Below are positions 36,003 to 47,717 of a DNA stretch of 47,717 nt, one piece after another. The notes below the pieces were generated by a model. It worked only from the letters and a program-made list of their open reading frames with translations, did not search any database and was not told where the DNA came from. Source of the stretch: Paracoccaceae bacterium (GTDB taxonomy: Bacteria > Pseudomonadota > Alphaproteobacteria > Rhodobacterales > Rhodobacteraceae); contig JASBUI010000035.1 of the NCBI GenBank assembly GCA_030148005.1, positions 1-47,717 of the forward strand, read 5' to 3'. Position 1 is the stretch's first letter. Each line of letters begins with the position of its first letter. Position numbers and translations under genes: made by a program.

Positions 36003-36296
36003 TTATGCCGGCAGGTCGCGGGTCAGTTCAGTCAGCGAACCTTTGCGTCCGCCCGGCAGTTCCATGGTCAGGCAAGTGCCCTTCGGAACGGCCTTGAATG
36101 CGTTGCCCTGATAGTCGACTTTCGACGATCCGGCACAGGTTGTACCAGCGCCTGCCTTACAGTCGTTTTTGCCTGCAAGCGAAACGCCGTAGCATTTCTC
36201 TTTGTCATTTGAGGCGACAGCCGGGTTGGTACCAACAGTTGCCAATGCAGCGGCAACAGCTCCGGCGACGGCAAGTGTTTTAACGTGATATGACAT
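36003..36296 (-). CDS. bufA: Bufferin precursor, DUF2282-type (BufA)
   Basis: This is a 97-residue precursor. A Sec-type signal ([19 protein letters not shown], cleavage after about residue 28, AVA) is followed by a core with four cysteines: Cys35 (KCYG), Cys46 (NDCKAG), Cys54 (TTCAG) and Cys75 (GTCLT). [13 protein letters not shown] is the signature of the family. In characterised bufferins, the MNIO enzyme converts core cysteines to a copper-chelating group and the periplasmic peptide protects against copper. The start ATG 36296 is preceded by a purine-rich AAGGGA region. Confidence 0.92.
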   Translation of the reverse strand: MSYHVKTLAVAGAVAAALATVGTNPAVASNDKEKCYGVSLAGKNDCKAGAGTTCAGSSKVDYQGNAFKAVPKGTCLTMELPGGRKGSLTELTRDLPA

Positions 36297-36557
36297 TTTA
36301 AATCCCTTGTGTTCGTTTCTCATTAAGCCGCTTTTGCGACATAACCGCGCTAACCGAACTCGCGTTGATCTGGCTACTCACATCAACGTGTCGCACGCAG
36401 CCGTTATCAATTGAAACATAGCCAAGAGCGTTTGAATACCCCTTATTTTTAAGGCTCTGAGCGAAACTTTTCATGCAACTCGCGCCCCCCTTTTGTGGGG
36501 CGATTTTGCGAAACATTTCGGCCGGATCGCGGACTTTTGGCGCGCCGGAATGGGGCC

Positions 36558-37490
36558 CTATTGTCCCTTTTTGCTGCCCCGGCGGCGGCCGGTCGCGGGC
36601 CGGCTCTGCCCTGCTTGCCTGACAATGGCGGCAACCTGCTGAAGATGCTCTGCCAATGGGCTTGTCTTGCGCCAGACCATCCCGATCGACCGCGACGGGC
36701 GCGGCTCTGGCAGCCGGGCGACCGAAACTGGGGCAGCGTGGGTTTCGTTCTCAACCGCCATCTCGGGTATCAGCGTCACGCCGATGCCCGCGCCCACCAT
36801 CTGCACCAAAGTTGAAAGTGAGCTTCCCTCCATGACCGAGCGCGGCAAGGACGGCGAGATGCTGCAGAACGAAATCGCCTGGTCGCGAAAACAGTGCCCC
36901 TCTTCGAGCAGCAAAAGACGCATCTCGCGCAGCATCTCGCGGCTTGGAACCGGGCGCTTTGCATCGGCCAGCGAGCGCACGAGTACAAACTCTTCGTCAA
37001 ACAGCGGCAACTCGGCCAAGGCAGGCTCTGAGATAGGCAAGGCGACGATGGCCGCATCGAGCTGGCCCCGGATCAGATCCTCGATAAGCTTTTGTGTCAC
37101 CGCCTCTCGTGGGTAAAGGTCGAGCGCCGGAAAGGTCCGCGACAGATCGCTTATCACCGCCGGTAACAGATAGGGCGCAACGGTGGGGATGACCCCGATC
37201 CCAAGGCGACCCGCAAAAGGGCTTGAAGAGGCGCGCGCAAGCTCTCCCAGCTCATCGACAGATCGCAGGATGTCGCGGCCACGTGCGGCGAACTCTGCTC
37301 CAAGACGCGTCAGCCGGATCTGGCGCGAGCCGCGCTCGACCAGAACCGCACCCAGAATTTCCTCTAGTTCCTTGACCTGCAATGACAAAGCCGGTTGCGA
37401 GATCGCGCAAGCCTCGGCGGCGCGGCCGAAATGCTGATACTGCGCAAGGGCTTCGAAGTATCGAAGGTGTTTCATGGAGATACCAATCAT
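36558..37490 (-). CDS. oxyR: Hydrogen peroxide sensor OxyR (LysR family)
   Basis: This is a LysR-type regulator of 310 residues. The N-terminal helix-turn-helix is at about 10-65 (FGRAAEACAISQPALSLQVKELE split over the helices). The regulatory domain carries the redox pair Cys200 (EEGHCFRDQA) and Cys209 (ISFCSI), nine residues apart as in Escherichia coli OxyR, so this is a genuine peroxide sensor. It is divergent from katG. ATG 37490 is taken; ATG 37475 (MKHLRYF) is an equally plausible start. The C terminus is basic. Confidence 0.94.
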   Translation of the reverse strand: MIGISMKHLRYFEALAQYQHFGRAAEACAISQPALSLQVKELEEILGAVLVERGSRQIRLTRLGAEFAARGRDILRSVDELGELARASSSPFAGRLGIGVIPTVAPYLLPAVISDLSRTFPALDLYPREAVTQKLIEDLIRGQLDAAIVALPISEPALAELPLFDEEFVLVRSLADAKRPVPSREMLREMRLLLLEEGHCFRDQAISFCSISPSLPRSVMEGSSLSTLVQMVGAGIGVTLIPEMAVENETHAAPVSVARLPEPRPSRSIGMVWRKTSPLAEHLQQVAAIVRQAGQSRPATGRRRGSKKGQ

Positions 37491-39841
<2,351 letters not shown>

Positions 39842-39854
39842 TCTGCCAACGCGT

Positions 39855-39886
39855 CCCCCGCACAGCCCAATTTCGCTGTGCGGGGG
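39855..39886 (+). terminator. Terminator downstream of katG
   Basis: CCCCCGCACAGC (39855-39866), loop CCAATTTC, GCTGTGCGGGGG (39875-39886): twelve perfect pairs, thirteen bases after the katG stop. The following ATGCCATTCC is only weakly T-rich, but the stem is strong. The remaining stretch to 40124 shows no gene or clear element. Confidence 0.8.
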
Positions 39887-40124
39887 ATGCCATTCCACTT
39901 CAAAACCCTAGCGCCCTCCCCGCCGCCCACAGATATTTGCGGGGGTGATCGGCGCATCCGGCGTACTGGCCCCGGTTGGGGCCGCGGCCCACCCATCTGA
40001 CAGCAAAGCAATGACCTTCGACCCGCTACAGCCGGCTGTTCGCCCCAATGGTTGTTCAGATACAGAAACTTTGGAAATTCAGGTTCAGGCCCGGCAAAGA
40101 ATGTCTGCGCGCGGCGGCGACAAA

Positions 40125-40152
40125 GCCCAGCGGCCCCTTAAGGCCGCCGGGC
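40125..40152 (-). terminator. Terminator downstream of adhesin-like gene
   Basis: On the minus strand GCCCGGCGGCC pairs with GGCCGCTGGGC around a six-base loop (plus coordinates 40142-40152 and 40125-40135, one mismatch) and is followed by TTTGTCG. It lies 17 bases after the stop of the giant gene. Confidence 0.7.
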
Positions 40153-40168
40153 TGGATCATGCATCAGA

Positions 40169-43100
40169 TCAAAGGCTTGCCAGAACCATGGGCAAGCGAA
40201 CCTTTGGTCCTTCTTCGTCATCAATGGTTTCGCTGCTGACGCCAAAGGCGCTCCAGAAGATCGGCTCCACCGATCCGATCGGACCGATGTTTCGCAGGAA
40301 TGGATTGACGAACACTTGGGTCTCGGCGCCGACACCAAACACAAAACCCTGACCGCCGTTTAGATCCACGCCACCAAGGCGGCGGTTCAGCGGGAAGACA
40401 AACTGTGTTGTCAGTACCAACTCGTCCTTGAGGTTGAACGAGACTTTGCCAGTCGTCAGCGTACTGGTCGCATCAAAGAGCCATGCAAGTGCCTGTGCAT
40501 CCGCTTTTGTGTCCAACTCGCGATAGACCGTGTTGACCAGCAGATCAAAGCTGCGCTGGCGGAACCAGACGTCGCTGTTGACGACGATGTCCTGCCCGTC
40601 AATCTGGGTGCCCGCATGGGTCACCTGACCGCCTTCTATCCGGGCAAAGGCAACCGTAAGAACGCCCTCTGCCGTGCTAAGCGCTGTGTCCTCGGGACGG
40701 GTACGCGCCAAGAGGCGCCCATCCAGAAGTGGGCGGACATCTGCAAAGGGGTTGGTCAAATCAATCTGTGGCCCATCACCTATGACGTTTACATCCGTTG
40801 TCGCAAAACCACCCGCGGCATCGCTAAGCCTGAGGGTCAGGCCATCGGTCGGCGTGACGTCATAGAGGAAGGCATCAAGCGTCGAGGCATAAAGGTTCGC
40901 CTCGCCTTTGACATTGCCAAGACCCAACTTCAGGTTTGAACCGGCGCCCAAGGCCGTCATCGTCAGGCTGACCGGAGCCGCGGCCTGATAAACGCCATAA
41001 CGCGTGGGTGCATCGTCAGCCAGCGCCAGAGCGTTTTCATCGGCGATGTCGATCTGCGAGCGACCGATCATGTTGACCACGGCGCTACCTTCCGAGGTCA
41101 GAACCATATTTCCAGCCGCGCCCAGAACGCCCGCCGTCAATGATCCTGCGTTCACCACGATGGTGGCATCGCCCGTCAACGAAAGAGCTGACGCCAGCTT
41201 AAGATCGCCCGCCGTTTCGGCATAGTTCAGACCATCGCGCGCCAGCAGCCAAACTTCGGCGCCTGTCGCTGTATCGGCAGCCATCGCCGAGCCAGCGGTA
41301 ACGCCGCCAAGGCGCCCACCAAAGGCAAAGAGCTTAAGCAGCGTTCCGTTCACAGTGGGTGTGTCACCAATCAGCGCCCCGCCCGAACCAATAACGACCG
41401 TGCCGCCAAGTGCTCCCGCAGATGTCGCCACCTTCAGAACAGTGTCGCCGCCGGTATAAAGATCAACATTGCCGTTCTGGCTGATGATGCTTTCAACGGT
41501 TACGCCATCTTCTTCGCGCAAGTGGGTCGCACCGGTTACGACGCTGCTGTCAAGGCGCGCCACCTGAATGCGAAGGCCTACGGGCCCGACATTCACAAGC
41601 TGGCCAAGACGGAGCGTGGTCAAGGCGTTTGCCGCATTGGCTTGGAACACCGGCGCAGCTTGTGCACCAGCGCTCAGCGCGCTGCCAACAGTGACCTTAA
41701 GCGCCGCGTTGGTGGCATTGGTCGTCACGACTGTGTTGTTGTCACCAAGGGTCGCCTTGCCGGTAACCGCAAGTTCAAGCGTGCCGGTGCCCGAGGTCAC
41801 ATCGACATTCGCCCCGGTATCGTAGTCGGTCAGGACCGTCAAAAGTATGTTTCCGCCAGCCGAGCCGATATCGCCATTGGCAGTGAACCTGACAAAGCGT
41901 CCGTTGATATAGCCACCACCGGTGGTCATCCCCGCGCCCGCCGCCAGCGTGGTCGCACCATTGCGGCCCTCAAGATCAAGGTTTCCAGCCCCGTTCAGGG
42001 TGATAAAGTTGATCGTTGTGTCGCGGTCACGCAGCAAGATGTTGGCGTTACCGTTGGCCAGTGTTGTGGCTTCAAATTTCGCCGCCGTCACATCCATGCG
42101 GGTGGTGCCCCCGATGTGCCGCCCTGCGATCATCTCAACCAATTCCGCAATGATCCGGCCGTCCGTGATATCACGTCCAGCGTTCAACCGTGTGGTCGAC
42201 ACCGACGTCGCCGTGCCTACGGACAGATCCGTTACGACTTTCACATCCGTGACCGAACCGGGATTGCGGTTCATCAGCGCCCGCTCAAGTCTGAGAGAGC
42301 CCAGATCTTGCAGCCAAAGCGACGTGTCGCTTGTGGTCGAAGCTTGATCGATTGCCGCGAAATCCAGCGTCGCCAGATCACTCACAACGCGCTTGGTCGA
42401 AGAACCCAATGTGTTGTTGGTCAGCACGTTCAGACGCCCACCGGCAAAATCAGTGCCCGCGGAATTGGTATTCACCACCCCTGCCGGAACTTCAATCAAG
42501 AGCGTCGAGGCCGCCCCGAATTTGACAGTGTTCGTCCCGACAAGTTCAAGCACGTCGGGATCCGGCACCAGTATGCGGCCACCGCCCGCCAGATCGGCAG
42601 AACTAAGCCGCAACTTTGAGAACCCTTTGACATAGGCGTCGCCCAGGGTCGTTTTCAGTTTAACCGTGCCGTTGGTCGCGTCTGTAACATTCAGGCCAAC
42701 AAGCTGTCCCGCGGTTCCGATTGAGGCGCCATCAAGAATGACCGACTTGGCCACGATCCGCGCCACATCGGCGCCGACCACATCGGTGATTGCGCCAGAG
42801 GCGGTCAGCGAAGCCATCCCGCCCGAAAAGACGCTATTGAGCGGCAGATCAGAGTTCGGCGCCTTTATGTAGACATCGATGCCACTGCGTGCGGTCAGGT
42901 TGCCGCCAGTCAGGACATCCACGGTCAGCGGATTGTTGACCCGGCCGATTGTGCCGTTGTTGCCCGCTTCGACCAGAATGATCTTGCCACGTATGGCCTG
43001 ACTTCCGGTGCGCGCATCCGTGAGGTTTCCGTCAATCCGAAGTTCCACAGCACCTGTACCGGATATCTCCGATATCGAAGCAGGCGTTCTGGCCGCCATA

Positions 43101-46100
43101 AAGATTTCGCGGTTACTTGCAACGACCTGCAGTTTTCCGAAGGCATCGTTCGTCAGAGTGTCCTTGGCGGTAAAGCCAAAGTTGAAGTCTTCTTTCTGGC
43201 GCACCCGTACCTGGTTCAGGACTGTATCAACCGTGATGTCCTGACGGTCGGCTGCAAATAGCAGCGCAACTTCAGCGTCGGTCAGACGCCCACCACCCGT
43301 GATGACGTAGTCGGGCAAAAGCTCTCCCACGTTGTCGCGAACCTTCAGATTGATGTTCCCGGCTGCCTCGACGTTTGCGCTTTCGACGCGAAGCTGCGTG
43401 CTTCCGGTCTGAAGCACCATGCCCGAGCGCAGCGAACGGGTAAGTTCAGCCAACGACCAGCCAATACCATTGGTGATATCGGTGTACTCGGTGGAACCAA
43501 CCGCCACAGAATAGCGATAGCCTGCATCATATGCGGTCGATGTGGCGTTCCAGTTGGAATAAAGCGCGTTCTGCTTGGTCACATAGTTGGTAACCATCGC
43601 GTCCGTCCATCCGCCGACATATGTCACGCCATCCGGCCCAAGCACGCCGCGTCGCAGGCTTGCCTCGGTAGCGGCATCAAGCGTGAATGTTGCCGAAGCC
43701 GCATTGCCGCGTGCGGCCCAATAGTCGCGATAGGTCTGGGTCCGCTCGGTCTCAAGGTTTGCAACCTGTTGGTCGATGCGCGCCTGCTTACCTGCGCCGT
43801 TCAGGCCAAGTTCGTTCGTCCACAGATCTTCAAGAGCCGCTTTCGTGCGAAGATCACGCTGTTCGATGTTGTTGCGATCCAAAAGCGATCCATCCAGAGC
43901 AAGCAATGTCACATCGCCGGCAAAAGACCTTGCGTGGTTGACGCCCAGATCGCCGGTCATCTCGCGCAGGTACATGCTGCCCTTTGACGCCGCCGTCAAA
44001 ATTCCGCCGTCAGTGTCGATCTGTAGCGGGCTGGCTTCGCTGCTTCCGATGGTTCCGTCTTGCGCCGACAGCTTGATGTCAGAGCCGCGCACAATACCGA
44101 CCGAACCGATGGGCGCGCTTTGTATGATGGCGCCTTGGGCTTCAAGGCTAACCTGACCGACCATTGCGGCATTGACCGATCCCGGACGCGCGGTTGTCGC
44201 GGCTTGGATCAGGTTCATATTGCCCTTCATCTCACGCACATCGATCAGGTCGCGGGCGGCCATGGTCAGCGTTCCGGCTGCTGTCTGATCCATCCGCAGG
44301 GCGCCATTAAGGCCGCGGATCGAACCATTGACCGCACTCAGAACGGTGTTTGCTGTGTTTAGCTGAACATTGTGGCCGGCCGTCAGGATCGAGCCGTTTG
44401 TTGACGTGATGTTCGTCTGCCCAAGCGGGTTCAGAACCGTGTTGGCAAAGATCACATTGCCCTTCGTCTGAATGTCAATCGAAGAGGACGACGAGCCATT
44501 GAAGTAGATCGAAATCGGATAGTCCGCCTTCAGGCGATGTTCATAGACCTGCTTGGTGACAATCGTGCGATCCCACTCGTAATAGCGCCAGCCCGAACCA
44601 AGCTTGTACCAGCGCACAGAGTCGTGGGTTTTAACTTTGCCCGTGCTCGTGTCGGTTCGCGACTTCAGCGTGGCAGCCAGTGCATAGCCATAATCCGCGC
44701 CGCCCAATGACGCACCGATATAGGGCGCCGAGCCAAGGTCAGCCGTGGTGTCGCTGGTGACATTCGAGGTCGCAGCGTAGGTCGTCGTGTCGCTGCCCGT
44801 AATGCCGATCACGATCAACTGCTTCTGAAGATAATGCAGCACTTTGGTCGAGGTTTCTGCGGTCAGCAAAATCAAGTCCTGGTTTTGCTTGGTCGTATAG
44901 CTTGAGGTACGCGACCCTGCGGCAGAAACGGAAACCCGGTCTGCTGGGCGGACGATTTCGACAAACGGTCCAGCGGTATCAGGCGCGCCGTTAACGACGT
45001 TCAGATACTTTCTTTCAATCCGGTTGCCCGCAGCGCCCGCGTTGTTCCAGACTTCCAACTGATCACTGCCATTGCGAACAAACTCGGTCACAAGAAAGCC
45101 GCGCGCGGCCGATACCAGACGCGAGGTATCGGTGATGCGTACTAGCCCCTCAAGACCGCGCGTGATGCTGGAATCCGCGCCCAGATCAACCCGGTTGATA
45201 ACGACAGGCGTGCTGGCATGGCTGACGACATTAACCCGTCCAAAACCGTCCAGCGCTTCGATGCGCCCTGCCCCGGTCGAAACAATCTTGCCGGTGATCA
45301 GAACGGTTCCGCCCTGAACAACCATGTTGTCCAGTTCGATCTGACGTGTATCGAAGTTGTACATCACCTTGACGTTCGTATTTGTCGCAACGTTGGGCGA
45401 GGCAGTGACAAGCGGGTTCTTTGGATAAGCTGTATCAAACAGCAACACCCGGCCCGTCGTGCCGCTGAGGCCCGCAATTTCAGCATCGATTCCGGCGTTG
45501 ATTGTGACGTTGAACGTTCCGGTTCCGGCCTGGATCAGGCCGTTGATGTTAAGCGTATCGGCGGTGATATAGACGTTCTTGCCCGCGCGGATCCGGCCCT
45601 CGGTTGGCACCTGAACGAAGGAAGACGTCGCAACTGGCGCTTCAATGCGGCCACCTACAGCCACGGCCCTAACAAACGCGTTCATCACGTCCTGCTGGGT
45701 GCGGAAGAACTGACCGTACTGCCCGCCAAAGACGCCATTCGCATCTTGCGCGGCGGGTGTACCGCCGACGTTTCGAACGCCCGGCGTATAGCCGATGATC
45801 ACGTTACCGGCCGCTTCGATCTGGATTGTCTTTGCCGAGATGTCAGCGCGGATATCAATATCGCCCGCGTTCGAGCGCACAAAGGCCAGACCACGAAGGT
45901 TGGTGATATCACCATTGACCGTGATGTTGGTATTGCCGGTCGAACCTGTGAACGGCTGGTAAGAGACGACCTCAATCTTTGGCTCGCCCGCATCTTCCCC
46001 AGAGACCATGTTGAAGGCGTAATTCGCAGCGGTGCCGCGATTGCCCGACTGAACCATGACTTCAGGCGTGTTGTTGACCTTGACGTCGTTAAGCGTGATC

Positions 46101-47587
46101 CGCCCACCTTCGTCATTTGGAATGGTCAGGGTGCTTGTTTGGATCATCGCGCCCGAATGGGTGTGAATCAGGATCAACGCATCACCGGGCGCATGCAAGG
46201 TGCCGGTGTTGGAACCCTGCACATAGTCCGCGCGCATAACGATATTGCCTTCAACCGCAAGGATTGGGCCGACCGACACGCGCTGTGTCGTCTGGCCCGC
46301 ACTTGCCGCCTGACGCGTCTTCAGCGAAACCATCTCGGAAATCCACGCCTGACGCGCCGGATCAGCACTGCCGATCGGGCCGTTTGTGCCAGCGATATCA
46401 AGGCTCGCGTCGCTCAGGTTAGGATTGTTCATATAACCTTGCAGGACGTTGATCCGCGCTTGCAGGTCCTCACTCACCGAGATCGTGTCGATCGCATAGG
46501 TGATGTCCTGAGCCATCTCGTTGGTGTAGCCCAGCCCGGTATAGCTGGTGTTGGCCAGCTGGTTGGCTTCGTTCAGAACCAGAACCTGCTTGTTGCGTGA
46601 ACCGGCGCGGACAAGGCCGTTGACGATAATGCCACTGTCGCGGTTATCGACGCTGGTACCGGTTTCAATATCAAGGCTTAGATCGCCTCCGCCTACAAGG
46701 TTCGAGAAGAAGCTGCCAATTGCGGCCAGCACTTCGCGGTAAAGGTCCTTGCCGCGTCCAAATCCGGTGATCGTGCGCGCGCCGCCTTCGGCATAGAGCG
46801 ACACATCGCGCACCGCTTTGACCTTGGTGCCGGCACCCAGATCAACCCGCGATGTCGAATTGGCAAGCGCGTCGGCGGCTGGCGGAATTGGGATCGGGAT
46901 CGCGGTTTTGTTAAAGGCGCGCGATTCCGCGATGACTTTGACCGTCTGCAAACCAGCGCGTGCATAGCCCGCCGCCAGTTCGATATCGCCCAGCGATTCC
47001 AGATAGGCGCCATTAGCCAACTGAATTTGGTGATTGGCGTTATATGTTGCGTGCGAAAGCGATGTCGCCGCGCCAGCCAGGCCATACGAAGTTGAATCCA
47101 CCTCCGAGCGCAGATCAGCGTCGCCGCCGTTATAAAGCCGCATCAGGCCAACGCTCAGGATCGTGGCGCCGTCAACGCGGACGGTCGAATTGTTAGAGCG
47201 TACCAAGACTGTTGAGTTTCCGATCGGCACTGCAACAGCGCCGCCAGCATCAAGGAACAAACGGTCATTCAGAACCATGTTGGTGCTGGCGCCAAGGTTG
47301 AAAATTCCCGGTGCGTTCGGATCGCCGGTCTGGGTGATCATCGCACCATTGTTGACGATAAGGTCGGTCGTCGCATCGACCCGCACAAGCGAGATCATCG
47401 CAGGGATGTCCAGCGCCCCGCCGGAAGCCGACTTGATGTTATACGCCCGGTACGGCCGGACAACAGCGTTGCCCGCAGCGATGTCAATGTTCGGTGACAC
47501 AACGGTCGTCGCCGTCCCAATCGTCAAACCGACGACACTTACGCCAATGCTTTGCGCATTCGCCCCCGAAGCGCCAACTGTCCGTCG
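40169..47587 (-). pseudogene. Giant beta-helical filamentous adhesin-like protein, 5'-truncated
   Basis: The frame encodes at least 2452 residues and is open for 20 more codons up to an in-frame stop at 47588-47590, with no ATG, signal peptide or secretion domain at the front; the only early start is a TTG at 47527. The sequence begins mid-repeat (NAQSIGVSVVGLTIGTATT). It consists of short strands rich in Gly, Asn, Asp, Thr and Val (GDIDIRADISAKTIQIEAAGN type), expected of parallel beta-helix adhesins. A Tyr/Trp/Gln-rich helical insert (RIDQQVANLETERTQTYRDYW) lies in the middle, as seen in large filamentous adhesins, possibly the LktA-like group. No autotransporter barrel is visible at the C terminus (GPKVRLPMVLASL). 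It is probably a surface or exported protein once; now likely inactive, unless the start lies elsewhere. Confidence 0.7.
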
Positions 47588-47717
47588 TCATATAATATGG
47601 GACATCAGAGCGGCTTGAGCATTGGAGGCTCTGGCTCGATTGTGTGATTGATTATGCTGCTTGTTTTTGGTGTTGCAAGCGGCGTTGTTGCATTGTCCGT
47701 TTCTTGATCCTTTCCCT
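47588..47717 (-). mobile_element. Possible end of an insertion sequence interrupting the adhesin gene
   Basis: Composition changes abruptly at about 47588. A short palindrome CATATAATATG (47589-47599) marks the junction. Beyond it, a minus-strand frame comes in from the right edge and ends at 47652. The adhesin frame is closed exactly here. Together this suggests an insertion sequence whose 3' end lies in the window, but no terminal inverted repeat or target duplication can be confirmed without the other side. Confidence 0.4.
47652..47717 (-). CDS. C-terminal fragment of a basic protein, possibly a transposase
   Basis: A frame enters from the right edge and ends with TAA at 47652-47654. The 21 visible residues (RERIKKRTMQQRRLQHQKQ then AA) are strongly basic and Gln-rich, like many transposase C termini. 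They are too short for family assignment; chance reading frame is possible. Confidence 0.3.
   Translation of the reverse strand, partial: RERIKKRTMQQRRLQHQKQAA

Noticed and set aside
36298..36474. 58-codon frame upstream of bufA (MKSFAQSLKNKGYSN...)
   Set aside because: It lies in the bufA promoter region, has no ribosome site and no recognisable family.
39945..40352. 135-codon frame between katG and the adhesin gene
   Set aside because: It runs across the adhesin terminator and the adhesin 3' end on the opposite strand, with no ribosome site or family resemblance.
41522..42619. Long plus-strand frames opposite the adhesin gene (also 45218-46600)
   Set aside because: They are Arg/His/Gln-rich shadows of the repetitive beta-helix coding on the other strand, with no ribosome sites.

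Overview
This window looks like the chromosome of an alphaproteobacterium, most likely a Rhodobacterales relative. The evidence is its high G+C content, the gene families present (a UrtABCDE urea importer, stacked family-5 peptide/amide ABC importers, a bufferin operon, an OxyR/KatG pair) and many ATGA start/stop overlaps. The order of genes and the protein families are clear. Substrates of the transporters and the biology of some operons are inferred.

Layout. (1) 1-5582, minus strand: urea importer urtABCDE, with urtE cut by the left edge by only a few codons. (2) 6059-8748, plus strand: uxuA-uxuB, the hexuronate (fructuronate/mannonate) branch, divergent from urtA. (3) 8764-12667, minus strand: a family-5 oligopeptide-type ABC importer with two permeases and two ATPases. 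Its binding-protein gene survives only as a 3' fragment (12758-13432). (4) 13451-21335, minus strand: an amide-type operon. It begins with a cytoplasmic AmiC-like sensor and an AmiR-like ANTAR antiterminator, followed by two permeases, a binding protein, an acetamidase/formamidase and a fused double ATPase. The leader ahead of amiC carries an intrinsic terminator preceded by hairpins, which fits ANTAR-controlled attenuation. (5) 21886-29933, plus strand: a divergent mirror cluster with an amidase-signature amidase, a Tat-type binding protein, two permeases, a fused double ATPase and a second acetamidase/formamidase. (6) 29941-30845, minus strand: an XRE regulator and an Lrp/AsnC regulator. Divergent from them, 30977-33641, is a four-gene operon: a YqcI/YcgG (GntA/DcsA-type) putative heme N-oxygenase, a stand-alone cupin, an APC amino-acid permease and a 97-residue protein of unknown function. 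It ends in a good terminator. (7) 33736-36296, minus strand: bufferin operon bufA-bufB-bufC-doxX. (8) oxyR (minus) divergent from katG (plus), 36558-39841. (9) 40169-47587, minus strand: an enormous beta-helical adhesin-like reading frame with no proper 5' end. The last about 130 bases of the window look foreign and may be the end of an insertion sequence that broke it.

How it fits together. Regions 1, 4 and 5 form a nitrogen-scavenging island: urea uptake beside two parallel systems that import small peptides or amides and hydrolyse them to ammonia plus an acid. AmiC is a visible paralogue of UrtA that has lost its export signal and become a regulator. Region 3 seems to have been joined to region 4 by a deletion that removed the front of a binding-protein gene. 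Regions 7 and 8 are metal and peroxide stress functions. Region 6 is the best candidate for an undescribed system: the pairing of a guanidine/amino-acid N-oxygenase family with a separate cupin and an amino-acid permease recalls, in two polypeptides, the logic of the two-domain N-nitrosating enzyme SznF.
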